The notes under the pieces: generated by a model
Databases searched by the model: none
What the model saw: only the letters and a program-made list of their open reading frames with translations
Told to the model about the DNA's origin: nothing
Position numbers and translations under genes: made by a program
DNA from: Knoxdaviesia capensis
Taxonomy: Eukaryota; Ascomycota; Sordariomycetes; Microascales; Gondwanamycetaceae
Length of the DNA: 64,000 nt
Reading direction: 5' to 3'
NCBI GenBank assembly: GCA_001510575.1
Contig: LNGK01000008.1
Coordinates: forward strand, 2,745,356-2,809,355
Part shown: positions 22,688 through 33,118 of the stretch, piece after piece
How the letters are laid out: the number at the start of each line of letters is the position of its first letter
How positions within the stretch are numbered: position 1 is the first letter of the stretch

Positions 22688-24188
22688 CTAGGTTTCTCCC
22701 ATCTCCAGACTTTGAGCATCCGCCAACTGGCAGTGCATGTTCTTTGTCTACGACATTCTCCTATCTTCTGCCTCGCTTTACTATTCTCTTTTCTTCCTCT
22801 CTACGACTCCTTTGCTATCTACCCCTATTCACAATGTACTGTACATACACCCTGCCCTCTCTCCCCCTTCTACATTGCCTCATGTGTATTATTTTCTTCG
22901 ACTTCACCCTCTTGCTCTCTCTCTCTATTATTTTTCTTGTTTTGCACCGGTCACAAAACGACATACCTGTACAAATTTGGAATGGGCTGGCTTGCTTGCT
23001 TCTGTGTTTTTCTTGTTTAATTCTTCCTCTTGCTACTACTACTCTTTATCACATGGGTTCCAGGAGTTCAGGGGGAAACGGCAATGGGGAAAAAAGAAAA
23101 ACTCTGAAGGCCCCCTCTCATTAACGGGTGGTTTTCGATACGATCGCGCATGGACAATCTCGGGAAATGGGAAAATAACAAATTTGTGTTCTCTGTGCTA
23201 CTACTTTCTTCACTTCTTCATCATCAACTACATGCCTACACCGTGAATCTAATGTATGGTCATTCCTTCGTAGACCTCTCGCCAGACTGGCATGTGATTT
23301 TGTGAATAACAGCATTCACAAATTGTCTCCATATCTTACACATCACCCAGCCGAAACGAGTCGTGGAAACCGCCAACCTTGTAGAAAGAAAGCTGACCAG
23401 AGTTAATCCAGAAGAAAGCGTTTTCTGGCTTCTTACTTTTTCTTATAGAATGAAACCGTGGCATCAAAAACCGGCCCAAGATAGAAAATTGAGGGGGAAA
23501 AAGGCGTCGAAAAAAAAAGTGTACAGCGGAAACCCTCACCAAGACTTAGTTTTCCTTTTCAACTAAAGCCCAGCCATCAAGGACAAAAACGACAACAAGC
23601 CTCCCAGGAACTCACTCATGCTTGGTGCCAAAAGACCAAAAACAAACCAAGAACTACAGAAGAGGTGCATCCGATCTCAAGAGGGGAAAGAACACAGGTG
23701 AGAAAACGCAAGCGTCAGAAATTCAAAAAAAAAAAAAAAAAAAAAAAAAAAAAGCAGCAAAAGAGAAACAAGAAAATCTCTTCAGAGAACTAGAAAGCAA
23801 GCGGCCATCAACCAACACGACGCGCCGCGCGTGGCTCGGTCAATGATGATAAAAGGCGGGGATCACGAGGCCAACAAAAACAGATTTCTCGATGGCTGCC
23901 CAAAGCCAGCCGGAAGAGGAAGAAAAGATGATGTGTCGTATCACAGCGTGACTCAGAAGTTGGAGCGTTCCCGGCCGATGAGGGGGAAAAAGAATTTTCA
24001 TGAGGCGGGCAAAAGGTAAGACTCATGAGCGGGGGGTGGATAAAGATAAAAGAACAAAAATTCACGATGTAAGGCGGATGGGGGGTTCTCTGAAAAGTAA
24101 GTGATGACAAAATGCAAGAGATGGATCGTGAGGAACAAATCCAGAGATATTCCAACAGGACCGAAAATATCAGGCCGGGCCAATGTCA
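22688..24188. other. Convergent intergenic region with a long A run
   Basis: About 1.5 kb between CTK1 and a minus-strand gene. The CTK1 side is CT-rich (22,740-22,960), the other side purine-rich. A 29-base A run lies at 23725-23753. No frame shows a domain or splice partner. Confidence 0.5.
23725..23753. repeat. Poly-A homopolymer, 29 bases
   Basis: An uninterrupted A run in non-coding sequence. It may be a microsatellite or a retrotransposed tail, but nothing next to it looks like a processed gene. Confidence 0.9.
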
Positions 24189-26132
24189 TCACCGTGCAAC
24201 AGCCTTGCCCTTGTCCTGAGCAGACTTCGAATCCGGGGGATTCAACAAATCCCGGAGGCTTCCCTCAGCCTGACTCGGCACCCGGACATGAGCGGTCGAT
24301 GGCGAATCATCCCCACCGCCGGCAGCGTGACTGCTCGGGAACGGGTTCCACGGCAGCCAGCCGGTGATACTCGAGAGCACACCGGGCGGAGGAAGATGCG
24401 CCGGAAGACTGCTGGAGGCCGTCGACGACGATGACAGGTTGCGGCTATGGCCAGGTGCATTCGCGTTCGTGCCGCCAGCACCGGCATCGGAGCCGAGTTT
24501 TCCAGACATGGAAATCGCCGACCGCAGGAGCCGCATCTCAAGCGGGCTTTTGGATGTCTGGGGCAGAGCCGGTGCGCTCAGTAGGGCCGAAGAGTGGGGC
24601 CCACCCGCCGAGGATCCGCTAGCGATGATGGCGGCAGCAAACGACGGCCGTTTCGGCGAGTGCGACTTGGTGAACGAAGACGACGACGGAGAAGAACTAC
24701 CGTCGAGAGCATTGTTATTTCTCGTCAATGGCTGAACGGCGGTCGAGGCATGGGCCACATCATCAGTGGTGGTGCTGGCGTTTTCCTTGCTCTTGTTCGA
24801 CGCCGGAGACACCGGGGATGTAGTTCCAGCTTCCCGCCGATGGGCAGCCGCAGTCCTCCGGACCTCTTCGGCAATTTCGGCAGCGGGCCGCTTCTTCGTC
24901 TTATCTTCGTCCGACGACCTGCTCGACGACATGATGGTTTCAAGTGTCCCAATAGCTGCGCTCCGGCGCCTCCCCATCCGGCGCCGCTTGTTCCTTGTAG
25001 CGTTCCGTTCATCATCCGAAGGGACGGCCTGCAACGTAGGGCCAACATGAGGTTTTCGGTCCGTAACAGAAGGGTCGTCGTCATAAACATCACCGGACCC
25101 GTGCGGAGCTTTGTGGACCTCGTACTGGTTACTCAGTGAGTATCGCGATCGGGCACAGATCTCGGCAATGCGGTCCAGGTCGGCGCCAACATTACTCGAC
25201 GAGTCGCTCTCAAGGTTCTCCAGGAAGCTCCGGACGGTGAACGCTTCGATGGGGGGAAGCTCCGTGGTGGCATTTCGCTTGGCCTTTTCCCGACCGAGAC
25301 TCAGCAAGCTTTGCTTCGGGGTTGAGCCGGTTCCCGTCTGGGGTTTGAAGGGAATCATGCGCCGCACAAGAGAGGCCGGGCCGCTCCCGGAGATCAGGCT
25401 CGATACGGACTGCGCAGTGCTAGCAACGGTGGAAGGGGGAGGTCGAGGGATGGCACCGGAATGGCTGGATGGCCCAGAGTAGGTTCGTACGATCACCGGC
25501 TGGGCGAAGGTTGTCGACTGGGTTCCCGAAGACTTAGCGATTCGGTGGCGGGGAGGATAGTGACTGCTAATCTCGGACAGCGTAAGTATTCTATCAGCGG
25601 CGGAGGGGAAGACAGCATCGATGGATCGCAAGTCGGCGGATAGAGTCGGTGTGGCAATTGACGAGGACAGGTTGACCTCGAGAGTTGGAGGAAAGGTTAG
25701 AGTGGTGGTAGGTGGCCGTCGGGCATCGAGAAGGCTTGGACGGGAGGAAGAAGAGGATCGGTGATGCGACGGTTTAAGCTCAGCAGAGGACGATGAGGCT
25801 AGGTCTAGATTATTATATGCCGTCGACGAAGACAGTGTCGGATCAGGCTGTTGTTGCGACGGTATCTCAGCCGGCAAGAATACCGAAGGGGAAGAAGGTG
25901 CAGGTAGAGAGACAGGCTCCGGGCCAGTCGCAGAAGAGAGTTGGCAGGAGGGAGAATCAGACACGGAGGCAGGGAGAGGGGATGTGGATATATGGGCAGC
26001 AGCGGATACAATGGCAGAAACAGATGATTGGGCTGGGGGAAGAACAGCGGCAGAAGACGAAGATGAAGAAGGAGAGGGAGAAGAAGTAGGCGGCCCAGGC
26101 CACACACCGGGATGAGGACGATCGGTCGACAT
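24189..26132 (-). CDS. Uncharacterised Ser-rich fungal protein
   Basis: A single-exon gene of 647 residues starting MSTDRPHPGVWPG. The N-terminal 250 residues are rich in Ser, Pro and Ala. A more conserved-looking core follows: RILTLSEISSHYPPRHRI, VIVRTYSGPSS, LVRRMIPFKP, ELPPIEAFTVRSFLENLE and LDRIAEICARSRYSLSNQYE. Next comes a basic stretch NKRRRMGRRR (possible nuclear signal) and a second ordered piece LEMRLLRSAISMSG with GWLPWNPFPSS near the end. I recall proteins with the same core in Aspergillus and relatives but no assigned function. No membrane segment or catalytic motif is visible. Being intron-free at this length is unremarkable for fungi. A regulatory or scaffold role is only a guess. 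Confidence 0.7.
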   Translation of the reverse strand: MSTDRPHPGVWPGPPTSSPSPSSSSSSAAVLPPAQSSVSAIVSAAAHISTSPLPASVSDSPSCQLSSATGPEPVSLPAPSSPSVFLPAEIPSQQQPDPTLSSSTAYNNLDLASSSSAELKPSHHRSSSSSRPSLLDARRPPTTTLTFPPTLEVNLSSSIATPTLSADLRSIDAVFPSAADRILTLSEISSHYPPRHRIAKSSGTQSTTFAQPVIVRTYSGPSSHSGAIPRPPPSTVASTAQSVSSLISGSGPASLVRRMIPFKPQTGTGSTPKQSLLSLGREKAKRNATTELPPIEAFTVRSFLENLESDSSSNVGADLDRIAEICARSRYSLSNQYEVHKAPHGSGDVYDDDPSVTDRKPHVGPTLQAVPSDDERNATRNKRRRMGRRRSAAIGTLETIMSSSRSSDEDKTKKRPAAEIAEEVRRTAAAHRREAGTTSPVSPASNKSKENASTTTDDVAHASTAVQPLTRNNNALDGSSSPSSSSFTKSHSPKRPSFAAAIIASGSSAGGPHSSALLSAPALPQTSKSPLEMRLLRSAISMSGKLGSDAGAGGTNANAPGHSRNLSSSSTASSSLPAHLPPPGVLSSITGWLPWNPFPSSHAAGGGDDSPSTAHVRVPSQAEGSLRDLLNPPDSKSAQDKGKAVAR

Positions 26133-28443
26133 GGCTGTAAAAGAGATGTCTCAATTGGCGGTGGAGGGTGGGGACTGATAAAGATCAGAAACCAAAGCAA
26201 AAGGCGGCAGCATCGGGCTGATGTGCTGGCCGGAGGTGGAGATGGCAGAGGGCGATGCCAGTGAGGGTGAGGGTGAGAGGAGGAGAGAAAAGAAGGGGAT
26301 GAAGGGGAATGGGGAGGGGCGTTGAATGTCGTGCGGAAGAGCCGTTGATGTGGTTCGAATCAGATTGGGACGGGCTGAGACTTCTTGGGGGGGGTGGGCG
26401 GTTCGGGTTTTTCCATTTTTCTTGTTCGACGGGGGGGAGTGTGGATAATTTTTGTGCGCCGATAAGTGGTTGTCGGGCATGGGAGCTTTTGTTGGCGACG
26501 AAACGACCCTGGTGTCGGGATTGGAGGAGGGGGAGAAGCATACAGCATCAATCCCAAGATATACAGTACAGTAGTCACAGACCATACCACTATAGACGCC
26601 GGAATCCTAGACCAGTCGGCGAGAGAAATATAGGGCTTAGTACCATTAGCGCAGGCTAACATCCGCCGAGAAAATTGTTGTCCTCTCTCTAGACAACCAA
26701 GTCCTTCCGGGACCCGGGGCGTGCCTCTACCGTCGGGATTTCGTGACACGGAGTGCAAATAAAAGGACACGGGAAGACGCGCTGTCAATGAGTTGGTAAA
26801 TTAGTGACGATACTTACTTGTCTGTGTGGTTTCAGCCGAAGAGAACAAGAAACAGTCAACGGACAGTAATTTGATGAGCTGGCTGATTTGGTCTTACCTG
26901 AGGAGAGAAGACCGCGCTGCAAGAAGGAGAAACCAGAGCGAGTCTGTGGCCAGTGGATCGGGACTTCGTCCCTCAAAACACCCTCTGTTCGGTACGCGGG
27001 GTAATAATCCGTCGAACTGTTGCTGGTGTGCTGTTCGCTTCAGCTTTTGGTGTCACTCATGCTGTCGACATTCATGTAAGAGAATAAATGACAAGTACTC
27101 TGTGCAATACAAATGATACTGGCGTGCATCAATGGTAGATGTGAGCCGGTCCGGTGCATTGGGGTTTTACGGCGAGTAAAACCTGCTAGAGACATGTACA
27201 CAGAACAGCAAAAAGAATGAAGCTGGTGATAGTCCAAGGTTTAGTGATACCGGAAGAAGAGTTGGGAGGAGCTCATATAATCACAGCAGAGAAGAATCTG
27301 AAACGAATGCTTTAGCTCATCATCCCGTTAACTCAATATTTATTCTTCTATCGTGTACATATTCTACAATGCCCCGGTTGTGCAATTATCGAAGTCGGAA
27401 CGGGGGCGGGAAGGCAGTGGGAATCTAACGGAAGGAGGACCCCGGACACCGATGTGCGTGACAGAAAACACGGGAATGCAGTAGCCGACGAAGAGCACAA
27501 TTGCATTACAAAAGAGCGAAACATGCCTCGCGGAATATGGCGAAACAAGGAAGGCGCAATCCGAGGCCAGAGCCTTCAATTTGGGGTGGTTTTTTTTGTT
27601 CGTGTATACAGTAACATCATTCCAAGCTCAATTGCAGCCATCACCAATGGATTATGCGCGCCAAGTTTGCGTTGAGGCAAAACCCCCCAAAAAGTGACAG
27701 CGCATCAAAACGCCCACTCGCGCGGCATTGGCCTGTGGCTTTTCCCTTCTTATTCGGTTTTCTCGTCCCCTTCTTTTTTCCAATTCTAGTCTATTTCTCT
27801 CGTCTGGCATTGGCTGGAAATTCCCTCCCCGTTTTTCTTTTCTTTCCTTTTCTTCTCTTTGGTACCAGTTACAGACATTTTTCTCCTGCATGTTGTCGTG
27901 GCATCTTCTGAGCGGTCACTTCACTGTTCACCCTATCTTATTTTCCTTGTTCCCTTGACGTCCTTCTTCCTTCTTTTATCTCTCCGCAGTCCTTGCATAT
28001 GCATTCTACCAAACTTGCAGGACCGGCGCAGGAGGCTTTGCCTCTGTCGGCATCGCCAGACCCAGAAAATGCTTCCAATCAAGCTCGCTCGGACGACGGG
28101 ACACACGCAAGGTATGTTGGAGACCGACTACACACAGCCGGATGTATATCAGGATCTCACAACCGTAGCTTTTGCACACCATGAGATAGCTTCCAGTCAA
28201 GCCTCACCCCCTCCCCCACGCAGAAATGGGCTATATCACAACGTAAAAGAGAGATAAGCCGGCGTGACAGGATCAAATCGGGGTCCAGCCCATCACAAGC
28301 CCGTTCTTGAGTTGTTCTGCTTCTTTATACGTAATTCATCTTTACTCTCCTTGTATGTATCCTTTCGGACTATCCAATTACTTTGATGGCCAAAAAGAAA
28401 TCTCATTCACTCCAGATGAACGGCAAAATAAACGATATCATTA
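26133..28443. other. Intergenic region, no gene supported
   Basis: About 2.3 kb. Near 27,998 an ATG opens a 40-codon frame (MHSTKLAGPAQEALPLS...) after a CT-rich leader and meets a good donor, GTATGT, but the next plausible acceptor leads to a stop within six codons. It may be a decayed gene start. Nothing else stands out. Confidence 0.4.
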
Positions 28444-28527
28444 TGCGTAATCTGGGAATCGAACCCAGGGCTAATCGAAATCATTGCTCGATGGCAACGA
28501 TTAATGTTACCACTACACCAATTACGC
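28444..28527 (-). tRNA. tRNA-Gly(GCC) with a 13-nt intron
   Basis: The minus strand folds as a full tRNA. Acceptor GCGTAAT pairs with ATTACGC with discriminator A. The D-arm is GTG-TAGTGGTAA-CAT, and the anticodon stem AATCG pairs with CGATT. The anticodon loop TTGCCA(T) gives anticodon GCC, and T-arm CTGGG-TTCGATT-CCCAG is perfect. Thirteen extra bases after position 37 (28479-28491) form a canonical tRNA intron. Mature length is 71 nt. Both Pol III boxes are intact, so it looks functional. Confidence 0.93.
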
Positions 28528-31500
28528 CGGACCTCTTATTGGTTGAAGTGGACGCCAGAATATCCAGTTTATCAAGTTTCTTTGTGGAGCTGTTGGGTGG
28601 CAGATTTTTTATTAGGGTTAGGGTTGTTCGGACCCGGTCGGCCGGTGTGTGGTTGTTGTCTTCCGGCGGTTCGGCACGGATGGCCCGGCCGGTACTGCAT
28701 TTGTTTGTTTACAAACCGCCTCTTCATACATAGCCGGTCTATAGAGTTTTGGCCTCCGTAATAACCTAGCTGTATAAGCTTGTTTTCATTCACTGACAAC
28801 AATTAGTCGTTCTATCCATCCAAAGCCCCAAGCTCCAAAGTGGGCACAGTCCGGCGCTTCGTGACTTACAAGACTTACACGCGACTGAGAAGTTAACCTC
28901 ACCACCGACACGATATGGAGGGGAAATCAACCATTTTAAGGCTTTTAAGTGGTGGTTTCTCGGTGAGATTCTCGGTGTTTAGTCAAGGCGATAGCGAGAG
29001 GGGGTAGAGCTCTAAGCCTCAACGATCCCTAACGTATAGCTTAGCTAGGGTCAACATCGACAATAGGCTTAGAAGCTCAACGATTCAAGAAACGCAGGAG
29101 GGGAAGCTGTACAGATAGACACATTCGAGTGTCCGGGCCAAGCACAACTCTATTTCCCGCTACGTGTGTCGTATGTTACAGAGTGTCTGTATAAGTCGTG
29201 GAGTTCCCATGTCAAAATTGGCGAGGGGTAACTGCCCGCTATCAGAGTATATGTGCACTAACAAGCGAGTGGACATGAGAGAGGAATGAACATGATCGCG
29301 TATAGAGTACCACAATCGAGCTATCGTTCACTCTATATCCGCGACAGGGAAACTTGGCTGCTGTGCGTTCTCACCGGACTTACGCCACCTGTGAGGGGGA
29401 GGGCCGGGTTCTGAGTAGTGTAAGCTTCTGAGGGGAAGAAAGGAGTTCACTATACTGCGCCTGTATGAGATGCTTGTCTCACTGGCGGCTACGGAAATTC
29501 ATCTTGAGTCCGTTACGACGGATCTGTCTCTTGCAGTTGGCCAGGTTTTGTTCTCGTTTGGTCTCGCGGCTGGAGGCAAGCGCGCCAGCTATTGGCATAC
29601 GAGAATGTTCCATAGCCGATGGCGGATGTAAAAATAAGCGAGACTCGAAAGCGACATTCGAGATTTCAGTAACCATTGAAGTCGGTATGAACCCAACACA
29701 GAGAGGGGTGAATGGATGACCACTGACAAGTAGTCTAGCCACGTCTCCAGAAAACCCAATTCTGCAAAGGCCGCATCTGGAGAGGGAAATCTGCTGGTAT
29801 TATTCTAGGCCAAAAGTTCAGCTCGAATCAGCTCGAACCACCTCGAATCGCTGAGAAACAACAGGGCCCATGTCCCAGAAGGAATGCGAATCGTCCTCTG
29901 AACTTGCCATAGGCCCCGGGAGATGACCAGTGAGTGTTTGAACAGACAGACAGCAGAATGAGGAGATCCCGATTCAAGCGAGCTTCTGCAAGACACTGAC
30001 ACACGACACTACCCGATGAAGAGGCCAGGTGGTAGCTCCGCAAGGCTGAAGCACTGTTCACACAAGACACTGCCTGGCATATGGCCAACAGAGCTGGATC
30101 TCCTTAGCAGGCCAGGTGCTGGTGAATTGGACGCGTAGAGTTGCCATCACCGAGTCATGGGTCGGAGTGGCAGTTCGAATTTGAGGGCGAGGAGAGGCGT
30201 AGATCGGCAGGAACAACGGACGTCGTTGACTCACGGATATCAGATGGGAAACGCGTGCATGAAATCACGGGGTCGAGGGGAATCGAGATCGGGAAAACAT
30301 CGGACCGGAACGCGTTGCACGGAACGCTAGCGCATCTTGACAAATGGGAAAACCCTACATAACCCTAATCTTGTTTCGGTGTGTCCCAACATCTTGAACA
30401 TCCCTTCTTGTCTGATGGCCCTATTGGCTGAAGCTTCTTGTGCAAAGTGACGCATTGTACCAATTGGATTGAAGAAAAACCCCCAAAGTGACCTATGATA
30501 TATGTACTGTACCTTATTTTGATGTGTCTGGTCATTTATTCTGTTTGATCAACAGAAGAGGCAAACAACCCAAGATTCCCTCCTTCTCTTGGAAAGAAGG
30601 AGAGAGGGGGGGGGTGTTGAATGATATACGACGTTTACGTAGCATTGATCAACCTATAATAATGGATGGATTGCTTCCCTGCTTCGAGCTTTGACCTGGA
30701 GTTGGAAACACGGCTTCGTCAGTGTCTCTCCCCTCTGACTCTCAAGGAAAGAGATTCGATAACCAATGGATAGAACGTCTTTCCCCGTATAACTTCCCGT
30801 CTTGAACTCGGCACAGTGACGAGCACATAGCTCCTGAAATGAGTTGGCGGGCTAATATAACAGAAAGTGACATCTCGAGGCTCTGTTCCCACTTACCACG
30901 ACCCCCCCGTCTCATCAAGAAGTGCCATTCACGCTTAGCAGAGCTGGGAATGACAGCACGATGAAACCTTAGCGGCCCGGTGGATATGGCCCATTGAAGG
31001 GGATCACCACCAAAAGGAGAGATGAAGCAAGGAAGACACTGCGTGCACATGGTCAAAACATGGCAAAAAGAGCCAATTGTGCAGTTTTACTAGACACTCA
31101 CAAAGTGTGCGGAAATTCGTAATATATACTGTGTATGAATCACCTTCAATGTCGCCAGCCGAACTGTGGCCCGGTTCCAAAGTGTGGACAATATCGTCCC
31201 CTCTTCTTTTCCAAATCCCGACCCAAAAATGTGACGCGAGGAAAAAAAAGGAAAGAAAAAAAGCCAGTAGTTCTGGACGGTGAGTAAGGCCGGCACAGAG
31301 AGGCAACGAAGAGAGCCAAGAGTCACCCCAATACCCGCCCAGAAGACACATTACGAAGACTCACAAGTTGTGCACTGATAAAATGTTCCAAGGAGAAGAA
31401 CGCCCATGAATCCAGGGGGTGGAAGAGAAAAAAAGTATCTAGACAAGGAACGAGAGCTCAGAGGAGACAGTCCGATATCACTGACGTCTGCCTGCAGACC

Positions 31501-33118
31501 TGAAGATATAGGAGAGAAGCTATTCAGTGTGCGAAGCCTAGGTGCCGACAGAAAACCCATGCCGTAACCTTTTCATGCTCCGGTCCCCGACATCACACAT
31601 ATGCACGGCTAGAGTACTGTACATATATATCAAGGCCAAAACCTGTATATGATCTCACGGTATGTACCTCGAATACCTTCTCACCATCTATCACCGGTAC
31701 CCGAGAGTACGAAATGTATACATAGCACATTATTTCGGAGATGAAGAGATACGGTGGTTCGAGGCACTAAGAGGAAAAGTAAGACCTGTCCCGACCTAAT
31801 CTTCGCTGTAGGGATCTCAACTGACCAGGTTGCAGAGAGTGGTCTTAACAGCCACATTAAGACACGGTACATGCTGCACCTACCCTAAATCCAGCCGAAT
31901 TCCAGGTACCTCAGTGGTAAGGGGATGGGCCCGGAACCTACCCACTGCACCCAAAGCCTACTGCCATGGTTACAGCTTTTTTTTTTTCTTTGATGAGATT
32001 TGATTTTTTTTTCTCCCGTGTGCCTTTTTATCATCTCCTGAAGCTTCTTACCTTTTTTTCCCTCTCACTTTCTTTTTCCTTCTCCTTCTCCTTCTCCTCT
32101 TCCTTCCTCCTTCATCTTTTCTTGATTCTTCCTTCTCTTTCTCTCTCACAAGTGCCTTCATTGCTTTCTTATGCACCTATGAGAGAATAGAAAGCTAGAA
32201 AACCTCGTTAATTGCATGATCTTAGGTCATCTCCATCTCTTTATTCCTTCTTGTCAAATCAGCTCATCTTGAACTTTGGTTCTTAGGGGTCTCCTTTTCC
32301 ATCTAGTATCTGGATTCTTCAGCCTTGAGCTTGAGCTTCTATTATCATTGCTTCTTCTTCCTTCTCTCTCGCTCATATTGTGTGAATATCATCATCATTG
32401 TATGAATCACTGCTTTATTCAGTTTGTATGTCGTTAGCCTTCTCTAGATCACTTCCCCCCTTTGGCTAGTCCTCAAGCATTCGTCCTGTTCGCAATTTTC
32501 TTGCCTGGTCACCTGGATTATCTATCACGATCCCAACTTTTCCTCTCCCGTCACGCTTTCCGGTCTTGGGGCTTGGACCCTGAATGACTGTCATAATTGG
32601 CAGACCATCTATTTCCCCTTTAGCCTCCGTCTCCTCCCTCTATATACTTCTGGCATGTTCGGGTAGCTGGCGTGTCACTCGTCTATAAAAGGGCCTCGAT
32701 GGCCCTCAGAACCTTGGTAGAAGATAGCTCTTCTCGTTCCCGACCCCCATGACCCCATTACACTTTATTTTACACATTAAGCAATTACATATCCATTCCT
32801 TTTTGTCCAACCTCAACCTCTTTAACCAAAACGCAAGCTCCCTAAATGATAGCCTTGGATATTTAGCACATGAAGGCTCTTATTACTTGGCGGGGCCGTT
32901 TGACATCTGAATGCTTGCTTCTCGATGATTTCTTTCATTCGTTTTCCAAACACTAATCTCTTCCTTGCTTGGGGACGCATTTAGGACTTCACTCCTGCTG
33001 GCCCGACATCCAACATTTCTTGATTCCAATTCACACCTCGGCCTATCCCCGAGTTCTCAAGTCCCCTCTCGACAAGTTCCAACCCTGTTCGATCGATCCT
33101 GCTCCGAAACTCGCTACC
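28528..33118. other. Gene-poor region up to the exonuclease-like gene
   Basis: About 4.6 kb in which I see no intact gene. A second telomere-like box (TTAGGGTTAGGGTT) is at 28612-28625, 85 bases upstream of the tRNA. A minus-strand frame at 29479-29742 has faint retrotransposon-gag flavour but is too short to call. From about 31,970 to 32,160 there is a strong CT tract. The last ~600 bases look like a long leader for the next gene. Confidence 0.45.

Noticed and set aside
29479..29742. Possible retrotransposon gag fragment on the minus strand
   Set aside because: Too short, no zinc knuckle, protease or polymerase piece nearby; similarity is only an impression.
31890..31975. tRNA-like A-box (CCTCAGTGGTAAGG)
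   Set aside because: No B-box and no cloverleaf could be formed.
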